64,000 nucleotides of DNA from Aurantiochytrium sp. KH105 (Eukaryota; Sar; Bigyra; Thraustochytrida; Thraustochytriidae). Location: the NCBI GenBank assembly GCA_003116975.1, contig BGKB01000042.1, forward strand, positions 202,385 through 266,384, in the 5' to 3' direction. Of the stretch, positions 40,770 through 51,067 are shown in pieces; positions within the stretch are counted from its first letter, which is position 1; each line of letters begins with the position of its first letter. The notes under the pieces were generated by a model. That model ran no database searches. It was not told the DNA's origin and was given only the letters and a program-made list of their open reading frames with translations. The position numbers and the translations under genes were made by a program.

Positions 40770-41994
40770 GGCGAGGAGGGGCCCGTCCCTTGGGGTCGCC
40801 GCGAGAGCAACGCGAAGCGGAGTACAAAGCGCCGCGCAGACTTCGGCCGCCCCGCGGCCTCCGTGCGCGTCGAGGTGGCCGCGAGTCGAGGGAGGCCTTC
40901 TTTCTCCTGTGAGCGAGCGATCTCCAATCTCGCGCACGTGGGCGCGCGTGGACGCGGAGACGGCGGAGAGCGCCGGCGCTCGCAGCGAGCAGCGCCGGCG
41001 GCGGTGGCGGCGGGAGCGGAGTCGCGCGCGGTCTCGCGGCTCGCGCGAGGTCTGTGCGCGCGGTCGGTCTCGGGAATCGGGTTTGAAATCGAGGCCGGAC
41101 CTCAGAAATAAAAAAAAGAAAATTTGAATTGAAAGAGACCGAAGGGCCGCCAGGGCGTCGCGCAAGTGCGCTATCGCGCCGCGCAAGTGGGTTATAGCGC
41201 GCCCGCCAGCCGCGCAAGTGAAACCGCGGGGGCCGGCGCGCGTCCGGGTCCCGTACGCGCGCGCCACCCGCGTCGTGCATCTGCGCGCATAAATTCTTTT
41301 GTCGATTTCGCGCAGCCCGCCGCGCGGCGCGTACCGGACTCGAAGCCTCGTTTTCGAATCGGCCTCCGGGCGCCGCGCGAGCGGAACGAGTGGAACGCCC
41401 CGGCGCTATGATTTATATGGACGCGACGCGCGGCCGGCGGCCCCGAATTGGAACAGATAAAGGAACGTCCGCGGAACGAAGGCGGAACGGCGACCAACCC
41501 GCGGCGAAGGAGAGGAGAGCCGGCACAAGGCGGCCGACGAGGACGACAAGTACGAGAACGACGAGGACGAGGACGACGATAAAAACGACGAGGACGGGAA
41601 CGACGAGGACGAGAACGAGGACGAGGAGAGTTTCTGCGTCGCGTCGCGAAAGTTGTTTTCTGCGTGGAGCTCCGGGCGGGAAGATGCGGGAAACGTGGGA
41701 CGATTCGGGGGCACACGACAGCGACTGGGAGTTGAGCCGAAAAAGAGGTTGATGATGCAGGATGGAGATGGAGACCCGGGCGGAGAAGAGTAGTAGAGCC
41801 GGACGCTGGACGTGGCAGCGTTGACGCGAGGAATTGTGGTCATGACGAGTGAGAGTGGTGAGCTTGCGTGCTCGAGTCCGATGACGGGTGATGTCTTCGG
41901 CCAGCCAGGGCGGAGGTGAGACGCGTTGCTGAGACCTGCGGGTTCGCATGCTCTTCGAAAGTGAACCATGGCCGTCGACGCGGGCCCAGCGCAG
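40770..41994. other. 5' flank of the MYB gene, 1.2 kb
   Basis: Strongly GC-rich up to about 41480. Then comes a GACGAG-type hexamer/trimer repeat (about 41535-41625), then ordinary sequence up to the satellite. Overlapping GC-rich frames on both strands show no domain. Confidence 0.45.
41535..41625 (+). repeat. GAC/GAG-rich simple repeat
   Basis: Imperfect GACGAG and AACGAC units, read as Asp/Glu/Asn codons in one frame and as CGTCCTCG on the other strand. No gene is attached. Confidence 0.75.
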
Positions 41995-42975
41995 CTGGAA
42001 CTTGCAGGGGGCGACGGAGGTATAGCATGAGAAGTGCGCGGCCATAGGAAAGCCAGAGGATCCGTGGATGGGCCACCCGATGGAATATTGGGGGGATTCT
42101 AAAGAGTGGCCTTGCGCCGTCTTGATCGAAATGTCGCAATCGTACTACAGTCGCTGCGCTGGAACTTGCAGGGAGCGACGGATGCACTAGCATGAGAAGT
42201 GCACGGCCTTGGGAGAGCCAGAGGATCCGTGGATGGGCCACCCGATGGACTCCACTAGGGGAATTCCAAAGAGTGGCCTGGCGCCGTCTTGATCGAAATG
42301 TCCCAATCGTCCTACAATCGCTGCGCTGGAACTTGCAGGGAGCCACGGATGTACTAGCATGAGAAGTGCACGGCCATAGGAAAGCCAGAGGATCCGTGGA
42401 TGGTCACCCGATGGACTAATGGGGGAATTCCAAAGAGCGGCCTTTCGCCGTGTTGATCGAAATGTCGCAATCGTCCTACAGTTGCTGCACTGGAACTTGC
42501 AGGGAGCCACGAATGTACTAGCATGAGAAGTGCACGGCCATAGGAAAGCCAGAGGATCCGTGGGTGGTCACCCGATGGACTACTGGGGGAATTCCAAAGA
42601 GCGGCCTTTCGCCGTGTTGATCGAAATGTCGCAATCGTTCTACAGTTGCTGCGCTGGAACTTGCAGGGAGCCACGGATGTACTAGCATGAGAAGTGCACG
42701 GCCATAGGAAAGCCAGAGGATCTGTGGGCCATCAACAAATGGATTCTAAAGGTATAAACCCAAAGAGCGGCCTTTCACCGTGTTGATCGAAATGTCGCAA
42801 TTGTCCTACAATTGCTGCGCTGGAACTTGCAGGGAGCCACGGATGTACTAGCATGAGAAGTGCACGGCCATAGGAAAGCCAGAGGATCTGTGGGCCATCA
42901 ACGAATGGATTCTAAAGGTATAAACCCAAAGAGCGGCCTTGAACGAAATGATCGCAATCGTATTCCTGTCGCTGC
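41995..42975. repeat. Satellite-like tandem array, six units of about 165 bp
   Basis: Units begin with CTGGAACTTGCAGG at 41995, 42159, 42326, 42490, 42654 and 42820; a seventh start at 42976 diverges after a few bases. Periods are 164, 167, 164, 164, 166 and 156 bp. Each unit contains GCATGAGAAGTGCACGGCC, AAAGCCAGAGGATC, AAAGAGCGGCC and TTGATCGAAATGTCGCAATC. The last two units share a variant middle (ATCAACGAATGGATTCTAAA type). Unit lengths are not all multiples of three, so the minus-strand frames across it are not a coding repeat. Confidence 0.92.
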
Positions 42976-43537
42976 CTGGAACTTTGGTTTGCGACGTCAA
43001 AGATTGGGACTACATGCGTTTGGGATGTATCCTACTCGTGAAGTGAAGAGGCAAGCTTCTGTCGGATGAAATGATCGATCGGCTTACGAAGTCGACAGTC
43101 AATGAGAATGACATAAAGTTCATATGCTCGCCATGGGAAAGACGAGATATCACCCTGATGTTGTCTGTGTTTAGGTCACCTTGCTCGCTGGATGAAATGC
43201 ACGTTCTGCAGAAAACTTGGTCTTTTCTTTCGCTGCACATGTCGTCGCCCTCACTCGGTCAGATGCACTCCTTTCGTTCCCTTCCCTTAATTATACAGAT
43301 TCTTGTCGCAATATCGACAAATCAATACGCACTCGCATCAAAAGCCGCAAAGCCTGTCTATTCCATCAACAAGCTCTTCCGGGGCTCTCCGTCGTCTGAC
43401 GGATTGAAGATCGACCCATTCTGTCTGCCTGAGATCCGACTGAGATCGACCCAACGTTTGGCGACGATAAATGGAAGGGAAAGTAGATCGATGAAAAAAC
43501 ATGGTGGTTAAGCTGCGCGTAGGCCTAGTCTCGCAAC
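42976..43537. other. Region between satellite array and helicase gene
   Basis: About 560 bp that should contain the helicase promoter. A 146-codon plus frame (43071-43511) shows no domain or codon pattern and is treated as chance. Confidence 0.5.
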
Positions 43538-46500
43538 ATGCCTCGGACACGCGCGGCGCGGAGAAAGGCTGCCGCGGGTAGCCGGGCTGCTGCCCCGGCC
43601 ATGCAAGCGGTTGTCACTCAGCCTACGAGCGTAGAGCTCATCGTTATCCTCAAGTGGTCCATCGACGAAGTGACATGCGGGGTCCACCTCCCGTTCACGC
43701 TCAGCCAAACAGGGCAAGGCGACGACATCGCGTACACTGTCGGGCGCGTCTTCACGTCGGGAGAGTCTCGCTTTGCGCAAGGGGACTGCATATGTCGAAC
43801 AGACAAAGATAACTTCGAAAGCGACAAAACGGCACACCGCCTGGCGATATCTTCAGAGCGCAAAGAGACTGTAGCCTTTCGCAAGGTTTTCCATTTCCAC
43901 ACCCGCGAGCAAGGTCTTGCCTTTCCTCAAATCGTCGAGAAAGAGCAAGGCTATTGCTTTACAAATTGGGAAACGCCCGGAAACTTTGCTCATCAGTTGG
44001 GCATTGGTCCAGATGACTTGCTCGTTCTCGTCAACAATCTGCGCGTTGGCAGCTCGTACATGTCCATGGCTGGAGGTCTCGAGCCGTGGCTGCTCGCATC
44101 TCAGCAGCCTATACGCTTGTGCATCATGTGCAAGGAGCGCCCAATCTTTCGGACCGGAGGTACGCCCCAAACTCCGCGGGGCATTGTGCGGAAGCGAACA
44201 CACGAAAGCGCCACCTCGCCCAGCAAATTAAGTGAGACCGCATCAGGCATCTCGAATACAGCTTCACAAGGTATTGGAACAGACTCGGTCCTCGACCGAA
44301 GCCCCAAACGCCAAGCACAAGATGCCAGTGCGGCAGAAGGGGATTTGGGACCTGACGGTCTACTCGTGGCTGAGCAAACCGTCTCTCTCAGCTGCCCCGT
44401 CACACTCACGAGACTTCGACGTCCTGTGCGTGGCGCGGAATGCACGCACCCTCGCGCGGTAGAGCTCGAGTTCTGTCAAAGAGGCCAAAAGTGCCCGCTG
44501 TGTGGGAAACTCGTGACGACGGTCGTCAAGGACATGGATTTACAATCCCTCTTGGCAAGCACACCCGAAAAAGTCATGCAAGCGTCCGTGACATATGATG
44601 GAAGCAAATTCACCTTTCGCCCCGTGGTCCCTGCAGGTATCTCCGCCAGCGCAATTCTCGACGTGGACGGAGACGCAGCGTCTGATGCGCCACTGTCGCC
44701 GCGCGACAGCTTTATTGACACTCTTGTCACCTCCATTCTCTCCGTTCCCGCGCCAGGAGCCAGCTCTGACACCTCCTCGATCAAGGAAAATCTCCCACAA
44801 CCTGCCGCGCCGCCACAGTCGGTCGCACAAGCAGCTAGCAAGCGCGAGGCACCCGTGATAAAACGCGAATCTTCGTCACTTGGCGTCACCGCCGAAGGCA
44901 AGCTCGGTGCAAGCGATCAACCACAGAGCTTGCACGCGATCCTGTCTCGCTTCAGCAATGAAGACTTGAATGCCGCTGACAAATTGGCCATGACCATTTC
45001 GGAACTTTCCATCCAGGAGACAAAGGTGATCGGGCGAGGCATGGGCGCCGAGTTCGCTCATCGCGCACGCTGGCCACCGTGCCGTCTCGTCGAAGCCAAA
45101 GCGAAAAAGCGCATTTTTATCGGCGGCGTGGAGATCCTCTTTCCCCATCGCAAGCCGCTCGTCCCGCAGACTCGCGTCATGGTGGAAATGATTGCTTGTC
45201 TCAAGAGCAAGTCGCATGCCTTGCTCGAAAGTCCGACGGGAACGGGCAAAACTGCCGCAACTCTTAGCGCTGCGCTTAGCTGGCAACGCTATCATGACAT
45301 GCGCGGCTGGGCCGATTTTTCCGGGACGCCTCGCACCATCTACTACTTGACACGAACACACTCACAAGCGACGCAGGTCGTCGCAGCCTTGCGCGGCATG
45401 CCATATCGGCCCATGATTGTTACGCTAGCCAGTCGCGTCAATCTTTGCTCCAATCAGGCCGTCATGACAGAAGCAGAAGGGTCGAATGAGGGTCTCTCTG
45501 CATGCTGCTCGCAAGCTGTCAAGGCGGGCACATGCTTGCCCTTCAAGCAGCTTCTCAAGTACAATGTCGTGGACCATTTGTACAAGCTCACACGAACCAA
45601 GATTGCAGCCACCGAAGACGACGGCCTCTTTGACATTGAGGATCTCCGTAGCTTTGGGCCCTCTGCACAAGATCATGGATGTCCCTTTTTTGCATCAAAG
45701 GCGCTCCATCCCTCGGCGCAGCTGGTCATTTGCCCATACAATTATGTCATTGATCCAGACATTCGCAGCGTCGTCATTCCAAATGCGAACGAAGGATCGA
45801 GCGTTTTCATCTTCGACGAAGGCCACAATCTTGAAAGTTCATGCCTCGAGACAGGCTCTTGTACGCTTCGTTTGCCGACCGTGCTCGAGATCGTCAAGGA
45901 CCTCTGCGTGCTTTCTTCGTTCTCCGACTGGATTGCAGAAGAAAACATGCCCGTGCGCTCACTTGCGTTGGATGTCATGCTTGTCTTTGACAAGATTGCC
46001 CAATTTCTGCTCAACCAGCGCGCTGGGTGGATACGCACGTCCGAATCGGACCGCGTCACCAAAGAAGAAAAAACGCGCGAGTTATACAAGCGCGGAGGTA
46101 TTGCATCTTCAACAGGTACTGCGCTTGCGAGCATGGTGTTCAGGGACATTGGTCTCAGCGAAGCGACTCTTTCCAACGCCGAGGAAGCTCTGGCGAAGAT
46201 CTTGCGTGCTCTCGCCGATCTCGGCCATGTCAACCCGGACGATGTCACAGCGTACGACGCAAGACCACGACAGCTGCGGTCCCTCGCCATGACCGGCGCC
46301 AAGTCTCTTCGGGTGCTATCAATGATGAAGAAAATTCCCCAAGACTTTTATGCCGTGGTGAACGCAACGCGAATCGATGCTGCGGCAGACCTCGTCCACA
46401 ATTTTCATCGCGACTTTAACGAGCCTTCTCACCGTCCCGCACGGACCTGCTCTCGCACACATGGCACATACTTGAACCAAAACGTCGGTGAAGTGGAATG

Positions 46501-47818
46501 GACCGTGGAACTTCGCCTCATGCTCATGAATCCGGGCGCTGTTTTCAACGATGTCGCCAGCATTGCGCACTCTGTGATTGTCGCGTCCGGCACGCTCTTC
46601 CCCATGAATTCGCATGAGTTTGGCAAGGCCTTTCATGAGCGTCTACGTGTCAAGGACCGTCAAATTGCCCTTGACCACGTCATCAAGCTCGAACAGCAAC
46701 TCTATATGAGCGTGATTCCGCGCTCGCCCACAGGCGATCTTCTTGATGGATCATACCGGAGTCGTCAGCAACTCGGGCCTTTTCGTTACGAAGCGGCGCT
46801 GTTCGAGACAATTCGCGTGGTGCTGCGAGACGCCGTCTCCATCCAAGGCGGTAGCCTTGTCTTTGTGTCGAGCTTTAAGCAGCTCACGGACTTGGAAAAC
46901 TTCATGCAACAGAATCACTTTGTTGCGAGACTCCAAGCTGAACGCGGACCAGTCATCTTCGAGAATACCAGCGTCGAGGACCTCGAGGATGCAGCGAGTG
47001 ATTTTGATGAAGATAGTGATGATGGCGGGAACGAGTACAACGAAGACGAAGAGGACGATAGCGGTTACGACGGCTGGCCCTGGGGAAATGCAAGAAGTCG
47101 GCACCAGCAGCAGAGGCAGCGAAACGGCGGCTGGAACCGGGGTCAGCGCAAAGGTCATCCACGAAGGAGAACGGGGAAACCCAAGTCGGCCTTTGAGCTG
47201 GCCAAGGCTCGGTTTCGTGGGGCTGTGGACGCCGGCCAAAGTCCTGTTCTCTTTGCAGTATTCCGAGGCCGTATGTCCGAGGGCATTGACTTCAAGGACA
47301 ACTATTGCCGAGCTGTCTTTCTCGTCGGAATTCCTTACCCTGCGCTTTTTGATAGCGCAATCAAATACAAGCGAGCGTGGAACGACTCGAAACATGCTGC
47401 TGGCGAATCATATGTGCGAGGGGGCGAATGGTATTCGCAGCAAGCGTTTCGAGCCATGAATCAAGCACTTGGTCGGGTGATTCGCCACAAGAATGACTTT
47501 GGTGCCGTTTTCTTCGTTGACGCTCGCCTTGACGATGTCAATATGCATCGGCACTTGGCACGCTGGTGTCGAGGGGCCATCAAGCGCGACTTTTTTCCGA
47601 GGCTTGTACCGCGCGTTCGTACCTTTTTTGATCAGCTTCCAGAGCATCTCAAGAACCCCGCTGCCGCCGCGGAATTGGCTGCTGCCACGCCTTTATCTTC
47701 GTCTCAAAATTCGCAAGACAGTTTTCTCTCACTGGGCAGCGCACCTCCATCTTCGTCTAACCAAACATCTTCAACGTCGTCGTCGTTGTCTTCGTCGTTG
47801 TCGTCCTCGGCAACATAG
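43538..47818 (+). CDS. Rad3/FANCJ-type iron-sulphur DNA helicase fused to an SP-RING and a PDZ-like domain
   Basis: A 1426-aa intronless protein from ATG 43538. A PDZ-like segment lies at about residues 125-197 (NFAHQLGIGPDDLLVLVNN). An SP-RING of PIAS/Siz type is at about 280-345: VSLSCPVTLTRLRRPVRG, then C-T-H and CPLC, which supply the four zinc ligands, then DMDLQSLL. From about 525 the helicase follows: LLESPTGTGKT Walker A (about 560), an iron-sulphur Cys set (NLCSN, SACCSQ, GTCLP, GCPFF), DEGH in place of DEAH (about 758), FRGRMSEGIDF and QALGRVIRH (about 1309). Overall it is closest to FANCJ/BRIP1 and RTEL1, 5'-3' helicases that resolve G4 DNA, R-loops and crosslinks. An acidic Asp/Glu insertion lies near 1150-1180, and a Ser-rich tail ends the protein. 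Confidence 0.88.
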   Translation: MPRTRAARRKAAAGSRAAAPAMQAVVTQPTSVELIVILKWSIDEVTCGVHLPFTLSQTGQGDDIAYTVGRVFTSGESRFAQGDCICRTDKDNFESDKTAHRLAISSERKETVAFRKVFHFHTREQGLAFPQIVEKEQGYCFTNWETPGNFAHQLGIGPDDLLVLVNNLRVGSSYMSMAGGLEPWLLASQQPIRLCIMCKERPIFRTGGTPQTPRGIVRKRTHESATSPSKLSETASGISNTASQGIGTDSVLDRSPKRQAQDASAAEGDLGPDGLLVAEQTVSLSCPVTLTRLRRPVRGAECTHPRAVELEFCQRGQKCPLCGKLVTTVVKDMDLQSLLASTPEKVMQASVTYDGSKFTFRPVVPAGISASAILDVDGDAASDAPLSPRDSFIDTLVTSILSVPAPGASSDTSSIKENLPQPAAPPQSVAQAASKREAPVIKRESSSLGVTAEGKLGASDQPQSLHAILSRFSNEDLNAADKLAMTISELSIQETKVIGRGMGAEFAHRARWPPCRLVEAKAKKRIFIGGVEILFPHRKPLVPQTRVMVEMIACLKSKSHALLESPTGTGKTAATLSAALSWQRYHDMRGWADFSGTPRTIYYLTRTHSQATQVVAALRGMPYRPMIVTLASRVNLCSNQAVMTEAEGSNEGLSACCSQAVKAGTCLPFKQLLKYNVVDHLYKLTRTKIAATEDDGLFDIEDLRSFGPSAQDHGCPFFASKALHPSAQLVICPYNYVIDPDIRSVVIPNANEGSSVFIFDEGHNLESSCLETGSCTLRLPTVLEIVKDLCVLSSFSDWIAEENMPVRSLALDVMLVFDKIAQFLLNQRAGWIRTSESDRVTKEEKTRELYKRGGIASSTGTALASMVFRDIGLSEATLSNAEEALAKILRALADLGHVNPDDVTAYDARPRQLRSLAMTGAKSLRVLSMMKKIPQDFYAVVNATRIDAAADLVHNFHRDFNEPSHRPARTCSRTHGTYLNQNVGEVEWTVELRLMLMNPGAVFNDVASIAHSVIVASGTLFPMNSHEFGKAFHERLRVKDRQIALDHVIKLEQQLYMSVIPRSPTGDLLDGSYRSRQQLGPFRYEAALFETIRVVLRDAVSIQGGSLVFVSSFKQLTDLENFMQQNHFVARLQAERGPVIFENTSVEDLEDAASDFDEDSDDGGNEYNEDEEDDSGYDGWPWGNARSRHQQQRQRNGGWNRGQRKGHPRRRTGKPKSAFELAKARFRGAVDAGQSPVLFAVFRGRMSEGIDFKDNYCRAVFLVGIPYPALFDSAIKYKRAWNDSKHAAGESYVRGGEWYSQQAFRAMNQALGRVIRHKNDFGAVFFVDARLDDVNMHRHLARWCRGAIKRDFFPRLVPRVRTFFDQLPEHLKNPAAAAELAAATPLSSSQNSQDSFLSLGSAPPSSSNQTSSTSSSLSSSLSSSAT

Positions 47819-48186
47819 AGAGAGCTGCTCGGAAAAAAAAAAGTTAGCATTGATATGAGTGGTGGCACGCGCCCACACAGAAGCAACAAAGTGCGAGATG
47901 GATGTCTGACGAGTTCGCTTGAGTCTGCGAGCTGGCTAAAGTTTGTAAAGGAAAACTGTACATGTGAAGGTTTTTGTAATAAATGACACTTGGTCTTTTG
48001 ATGTTCTGGTCTCGTACCACGCAAGAAGCGATATCACGCCAGGACGTTGTGTGCGCGGCGCGAAGTCAGAATAACAACAAGTGGCGAACCACTTGTGCAA
48101 TGCATGCATTGAATCTACTCTCCCAACCCTGTGTGTTCGTTCAAAATCGTTTTGTTGATTGTTTCTTTTCTTTTCTGTTTTGTAAA
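47819..48186. other. Convergent 3' region of helicase and HisRS genes
   Basis: 368 bp between two stop codons. Contains a poly(A) signal at 47978-47983. Nothing else is recognised. Confidence 0.6.
47978..47983 (+). terminator. AATAAA poly(A) signal candidate of the helicase gene
   Basis: AATAAA 160 bp after the helicase stop, in AT-rich sequence with T runs. Confidence 0.5.
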
Positions 48187-49812
48187 TTATTGTGAAGAAC
48201 CAGCGAGAAGCTCCTTGAGACGAGCAATGTACTGGTCGCGCGGGACTTCCTCCTCATCCTTGGAGACAATGTTGCGGATCTTGATCTTGCCAGCCTCGAG
48301 CTCAGACTTTCCGACGACGACAGCAAAGGGGATGGCGTTCTTCTCGCAGTGCTGAACCTGGGTCATGAACTTGGCGCTGGCCTTGTACGAGGTTTCGGCG
48401 CTAAGACCGGCCTCCCAAAGCTCGGAGCAGACCTTCATGCGCTCGCGGAGAATCTCCTGCTTGTCCTCCGCAGTGGCAATGCCTACGACCTGGATTTCGG
48501 TCGGGCGACTTGCGACGGCGCCCTCTTGCGACTTTTGGCGGTTGGCCACGACGGTAAAGAGACGCTCAATGCCGAGACTCACGCCAACGCAAGGAATCTT
48601 CTTGTCCTTCTTCTTGCCCTTCTTGGCAAGAAACATACCAACGAGGTTATCGTAGCGGCCGCCGCCGGCAACCGAACCGACTTCAGCGCCGACAAGAACA
48701 GCCTCGTAGATAACACCCGTGTAGTAGTCGAGGCCGCGGGCCATGCTGAGGTCAAAGGAAACGCGGTTCGCGGGCACACCATAGCAGTCACAGAATTCAA
48801 AAAGGAGCTTCATGGCGTCGAGGCCGGCCTTTGCAGACTCATTGGCGCAGAGATCCTCGTCTTCGAGAAGCTTGGCCACGAGTTCAGGGCCGCCCTTTTG
48901 CTGTGCGTAGCCCCAAATCTTTTCTGCGACCTCGCCCGAAATGCCCTTGCGAATCATCTCCTCCTTGACCTCTGGCCACTCCGTCTTGTCGAGCTTGTCG
49001 ACAGCCGAGCAGATCGGGCGAAAGAGATCGTCGGGGACGCCGCAGACGGCAAAGATGCCGTCGAGGAGCTGACGGTGGTTGATCTTGACGAGAAAGTCGC
49101 CGACATCCAGACCGCCAAGAATGTCCGTGACAATCTTGACGCACTCGGCATCCGCGACCATTGGCTCGTACTCGCCTGCAATGTCAATGTCGCACTGGTA
49201 GAACTCGCGATAGCGACCCTTGGTCATGACCGGGTTGTCGCGACGGTAAACGCGAGCAATGTGGTACCGCTTGATGGTCTCGACGCCGTGCTCGGCACAA
49301 TAGCGGGCAAAGGGGACGGTAAGATCGTAGCGCAGGGCAAGAATCTCGCCGCCTTGGTCCGCCAGGTCGTAGATGAGCTTGCTGTCCTCGCCGTATTTGC
49401 CCGTGAGCGTCTCCTTGAGCTCCGCGACGGGTGTCTCGATGCTCACCGCGCCGTGGCGCTTAAAGACGCCCTTGATGGTGTCAAAGACACGCTCGCGCAC
49501 GGCCATCTCCTCGGGGTGGTAGTCGCGCATGCCCAGCGGGGTCTTGGGCTGGTACTTGCCGCCCTTCTTCTTGCTCTTCTTGGGCGCCGCCTCCGCCTCC
49601 TTGCTGGCGCTCTCGCCGCGCAGCTCGAGGACCATCTTTTGCAGGGCCTCGACGTCGTCGGGAAGACCCGCCGCGAGTTCCTTGAAATCCTTCAAGTACG
49701 AGGCCTCGGGCTCGTCCACCACGGCGGCGTTGTTGTCCACGTCGTCCGCCGCGGTGGCCGCCGTGGCCGCCACGGCGCCGGCGGCAATCGCCGCAGCCGC
49801 CACCACCTCCAT
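48187..49812 (-). CDS. HARS: Histidyl-tRNA synthetase
   Basis: A 541-aa protein from ATG 49812; the extension to 49911 begins at GTG. It charges tRNA-His. Class II motifs are complete: TPLGMRDYHPEEM at the start of the core, the motif-2 region KRYHIARVYRRDNP to REFYQCDIDI, the His-specific LDYYTGVIYEAVL, GGGRYDNLV, and motif 3 CVGVSLGIERLF. The C-terminal anticodon-binding domain follows (about 440-541). The N-terminus is an Ala/Asp-rich segment and an acidic helix, with no clear targeting signal. Only one reading start is obvious, so a mitochondrial isoform would need another start or gene. Confidence 0.95.
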   Translation of the reverse strand: MEVVAAAAIAAGAVAATAATAADDVDNNAAVVDEPEASYLKDFKELAAGLPDDVEALQKMVLELRGESASKEAEAAPKKSKKKGGKYQPKTPLGMRDYHPEEMAVRERVFDTIKGVFKRHGAVSIETPVAELKETLTGKYGEDSKLIYDLADQGGEILALRYDLTVPFARYCAEHGVETIKRYHIARVYRRDNPVMTKGRYREFYQCDIDIAGEYEPMVADAECVKIVTDILGGLDVGDFLVKINHRQLLDGIFAVCGVPDDLFRPICSAVDKLDKTEWPEVKEEMIRKGISGEVAEKIWGYAQQKGGPELVAKLLEDEDLCANESAKAGLDAMKLLFEFCDCYGVPANRVSFDLSMARGLDYYTGVIYEAVLVGAEVGSVAGGGRYDNLVGMFLAKKGKKKDKKIPCVGVSLGIERLFTVVANRQKSQEGAVASRPTEIQVVGIATAEDKQEILRERMKVCSELWEAGLSAETSYKASAKFMTQVQHCEKNAIPFAVVVGKSELEAGKIKIRNIVSKDEEEVPRDQYIARLKELLAGSSQ

Positions 49813-50431
49813 GATCCCTTTTGGCTCCTCCTCTTGCGCGGCGCGAGCGCGAGCGCGAGCGTACAACGGGTGGTCGCGCGCGGGCGAAGGGCCTGCGAGA
49901 CGCGCCGCCACGGGCGCCGCCGGCGCTCCTGTCGTGTCCGCGAGGCGCTGCGTGCAACGCGAGGCGGAGCAGTTGCGGATACAAGTCTGCTTTGGTGATT
50001 TGGTGGTCGAGGAGCAGGAGGAGATGCATTCTTATGATGATCGATGGGCCCCACATAGAAGTGTTACCAGCGACTTGCCGCGTGGCCTTGGAAATGTTCT
50101 TTGCGATTGTGTAGGGCAGCACAGGCCATCTCAGTTCACGTCGAATTTGCTTTGCTCTGCTCTTCATGATTGGATTGCATGTGTTTCGGGAACGACACAG
50201 GAGAGTGCAGAAGAAGGGTCTTCTTCTTGCGTTCTTAGCAAGATTCTTCTTTGCTCAGTAGCCTACTACCACGACGACAAGAAATGAGCAAAGCAAAGCG
50301 GAGCAAAGCAAGGCAAAGCTGAACATACAGAACAACAACAACATTGAATTTCAAAGGATAAAAAGGAGGGACGGCGAGCAGCATTGTGCACGTCAAAGAA
50401 AGGGCTCAGCAGCAGAAAAAAGGAAAGAACG
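49813..50431. other. Intergenic region, 0.62 kb
   Basis: HisRS 5' flank and 3' flank of the four-TM gene. Contains a GCAAA/GCGGA pentamer cluster at about 50286-50320. No gene is seen. Confidence 0.5.
50286..50320 (+). repeat. Imperfect pentamer repeat (GCAAA)n
   Basis: AGCAAAGCAAAGC-type units with GCGGA and GCAAG variants, about 475 bp upstream of the HisRS start. Confidence 0.65.
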
Positions 50432-51067
50432 TTAGAGGTGAGCGCTCGAGACGGGGCCTCCACCAGCCGTGTACAACAGTCGCTGATCCTTCCACATGGT
50501 GTACGTCATTGGCAGAGCAGCCAGAGTAATGATAAAGAGCACAAAGACGAGCGAGAGGGCAGCGTTTACAGAGGACACCACCTTGGTATCCGTGCGACCC
50601 ACCAAGATGGAAAAGGACTCGCTTTGAATGACGCTGGCCAAGGAGGCTGCAAAGGCCGCAATGAGACAAAAGACAAAGATAAAGTCAAAAACCCAATTGA
50701 ATTTGATGACCCCGATCCGAAAATTGCCGAGCGGAGCTCCAGCGTTTGCTGCGAAATAAAAGTGAACGACTGTGAACGTCGAGAAGATGGAGACAAGCAG
50801 GCAAAGCACCACACAGAACCAGAGCGTGGAGATTGACTCGTTGATTAGAAAGTACGCCGTGGACCCGTCCACGAGCGCGTCCTGCATGTCTCGGGCCATG
50901 TCCAGTACGCTCGCGTACAATGCCATGGCGACAAAGGCAATCGCAGCCTCTGCCAGACGCATGAATGCCAGCACGCGTGACATGGCACGCAGCTCGTCTA
51001 CCGTGTCCGGCTGCAGGTTGTAAAGGCCGAAGCACGTGAACGACTCGCGGTCGCCATTGTCCAGCAT
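50432..51067 (-). CDS. Four-TM membrane protein, uncharacterised
   Basis: A 211-aa protein from ATG 51067. Four hydrophobic helices are visible near residues 37-55, 75-100, 118-145 and 165-190 with short loops; both ends are hydrophilic. The spacing (4 TM, about 200 aa) resembles MARVEL/claudin-like membrane-organising proteins, but no signature is present, so this is only a topology comparison. It shares a 416-bp divergent region with the unknown plus-strand gene at 51484. Confidence 0.65.
   Translation of the reverse strand: MLDNGDRESFTCFGLYNLQPDTVDELRAMSRVLAFMRLAEAAIAFVAMALYASVLDMARDMQDALVDGSTAYFLINESISTLWFCVVLCLLVSIFSTFTVVHFYFAANAGAPLGNFRIGVIKFNWVFDFIFVFCLIAAFAASLASVIQSESFSILVGRTDTKVVSSVNAALSLVFVLFIITLAALPMTYTMWKDQRLLYTAGGGPVSSAHL

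Noticed and set aside
42187-42674. Minus-strand repeat frames in the satellite (products starting MAPCKFQ)
   Set aside because: Unit lengths of 164-167 bp shift the frame between copies, so the similarity of the products only reflects DNA repeats.
48349-49998. 549-codon plus-strand frame opposite HisRS
   Set aside because: The minus strand codes a complete histidyl-tRNA synthetase. The antisense frame is open only because of GC-rich third positions.
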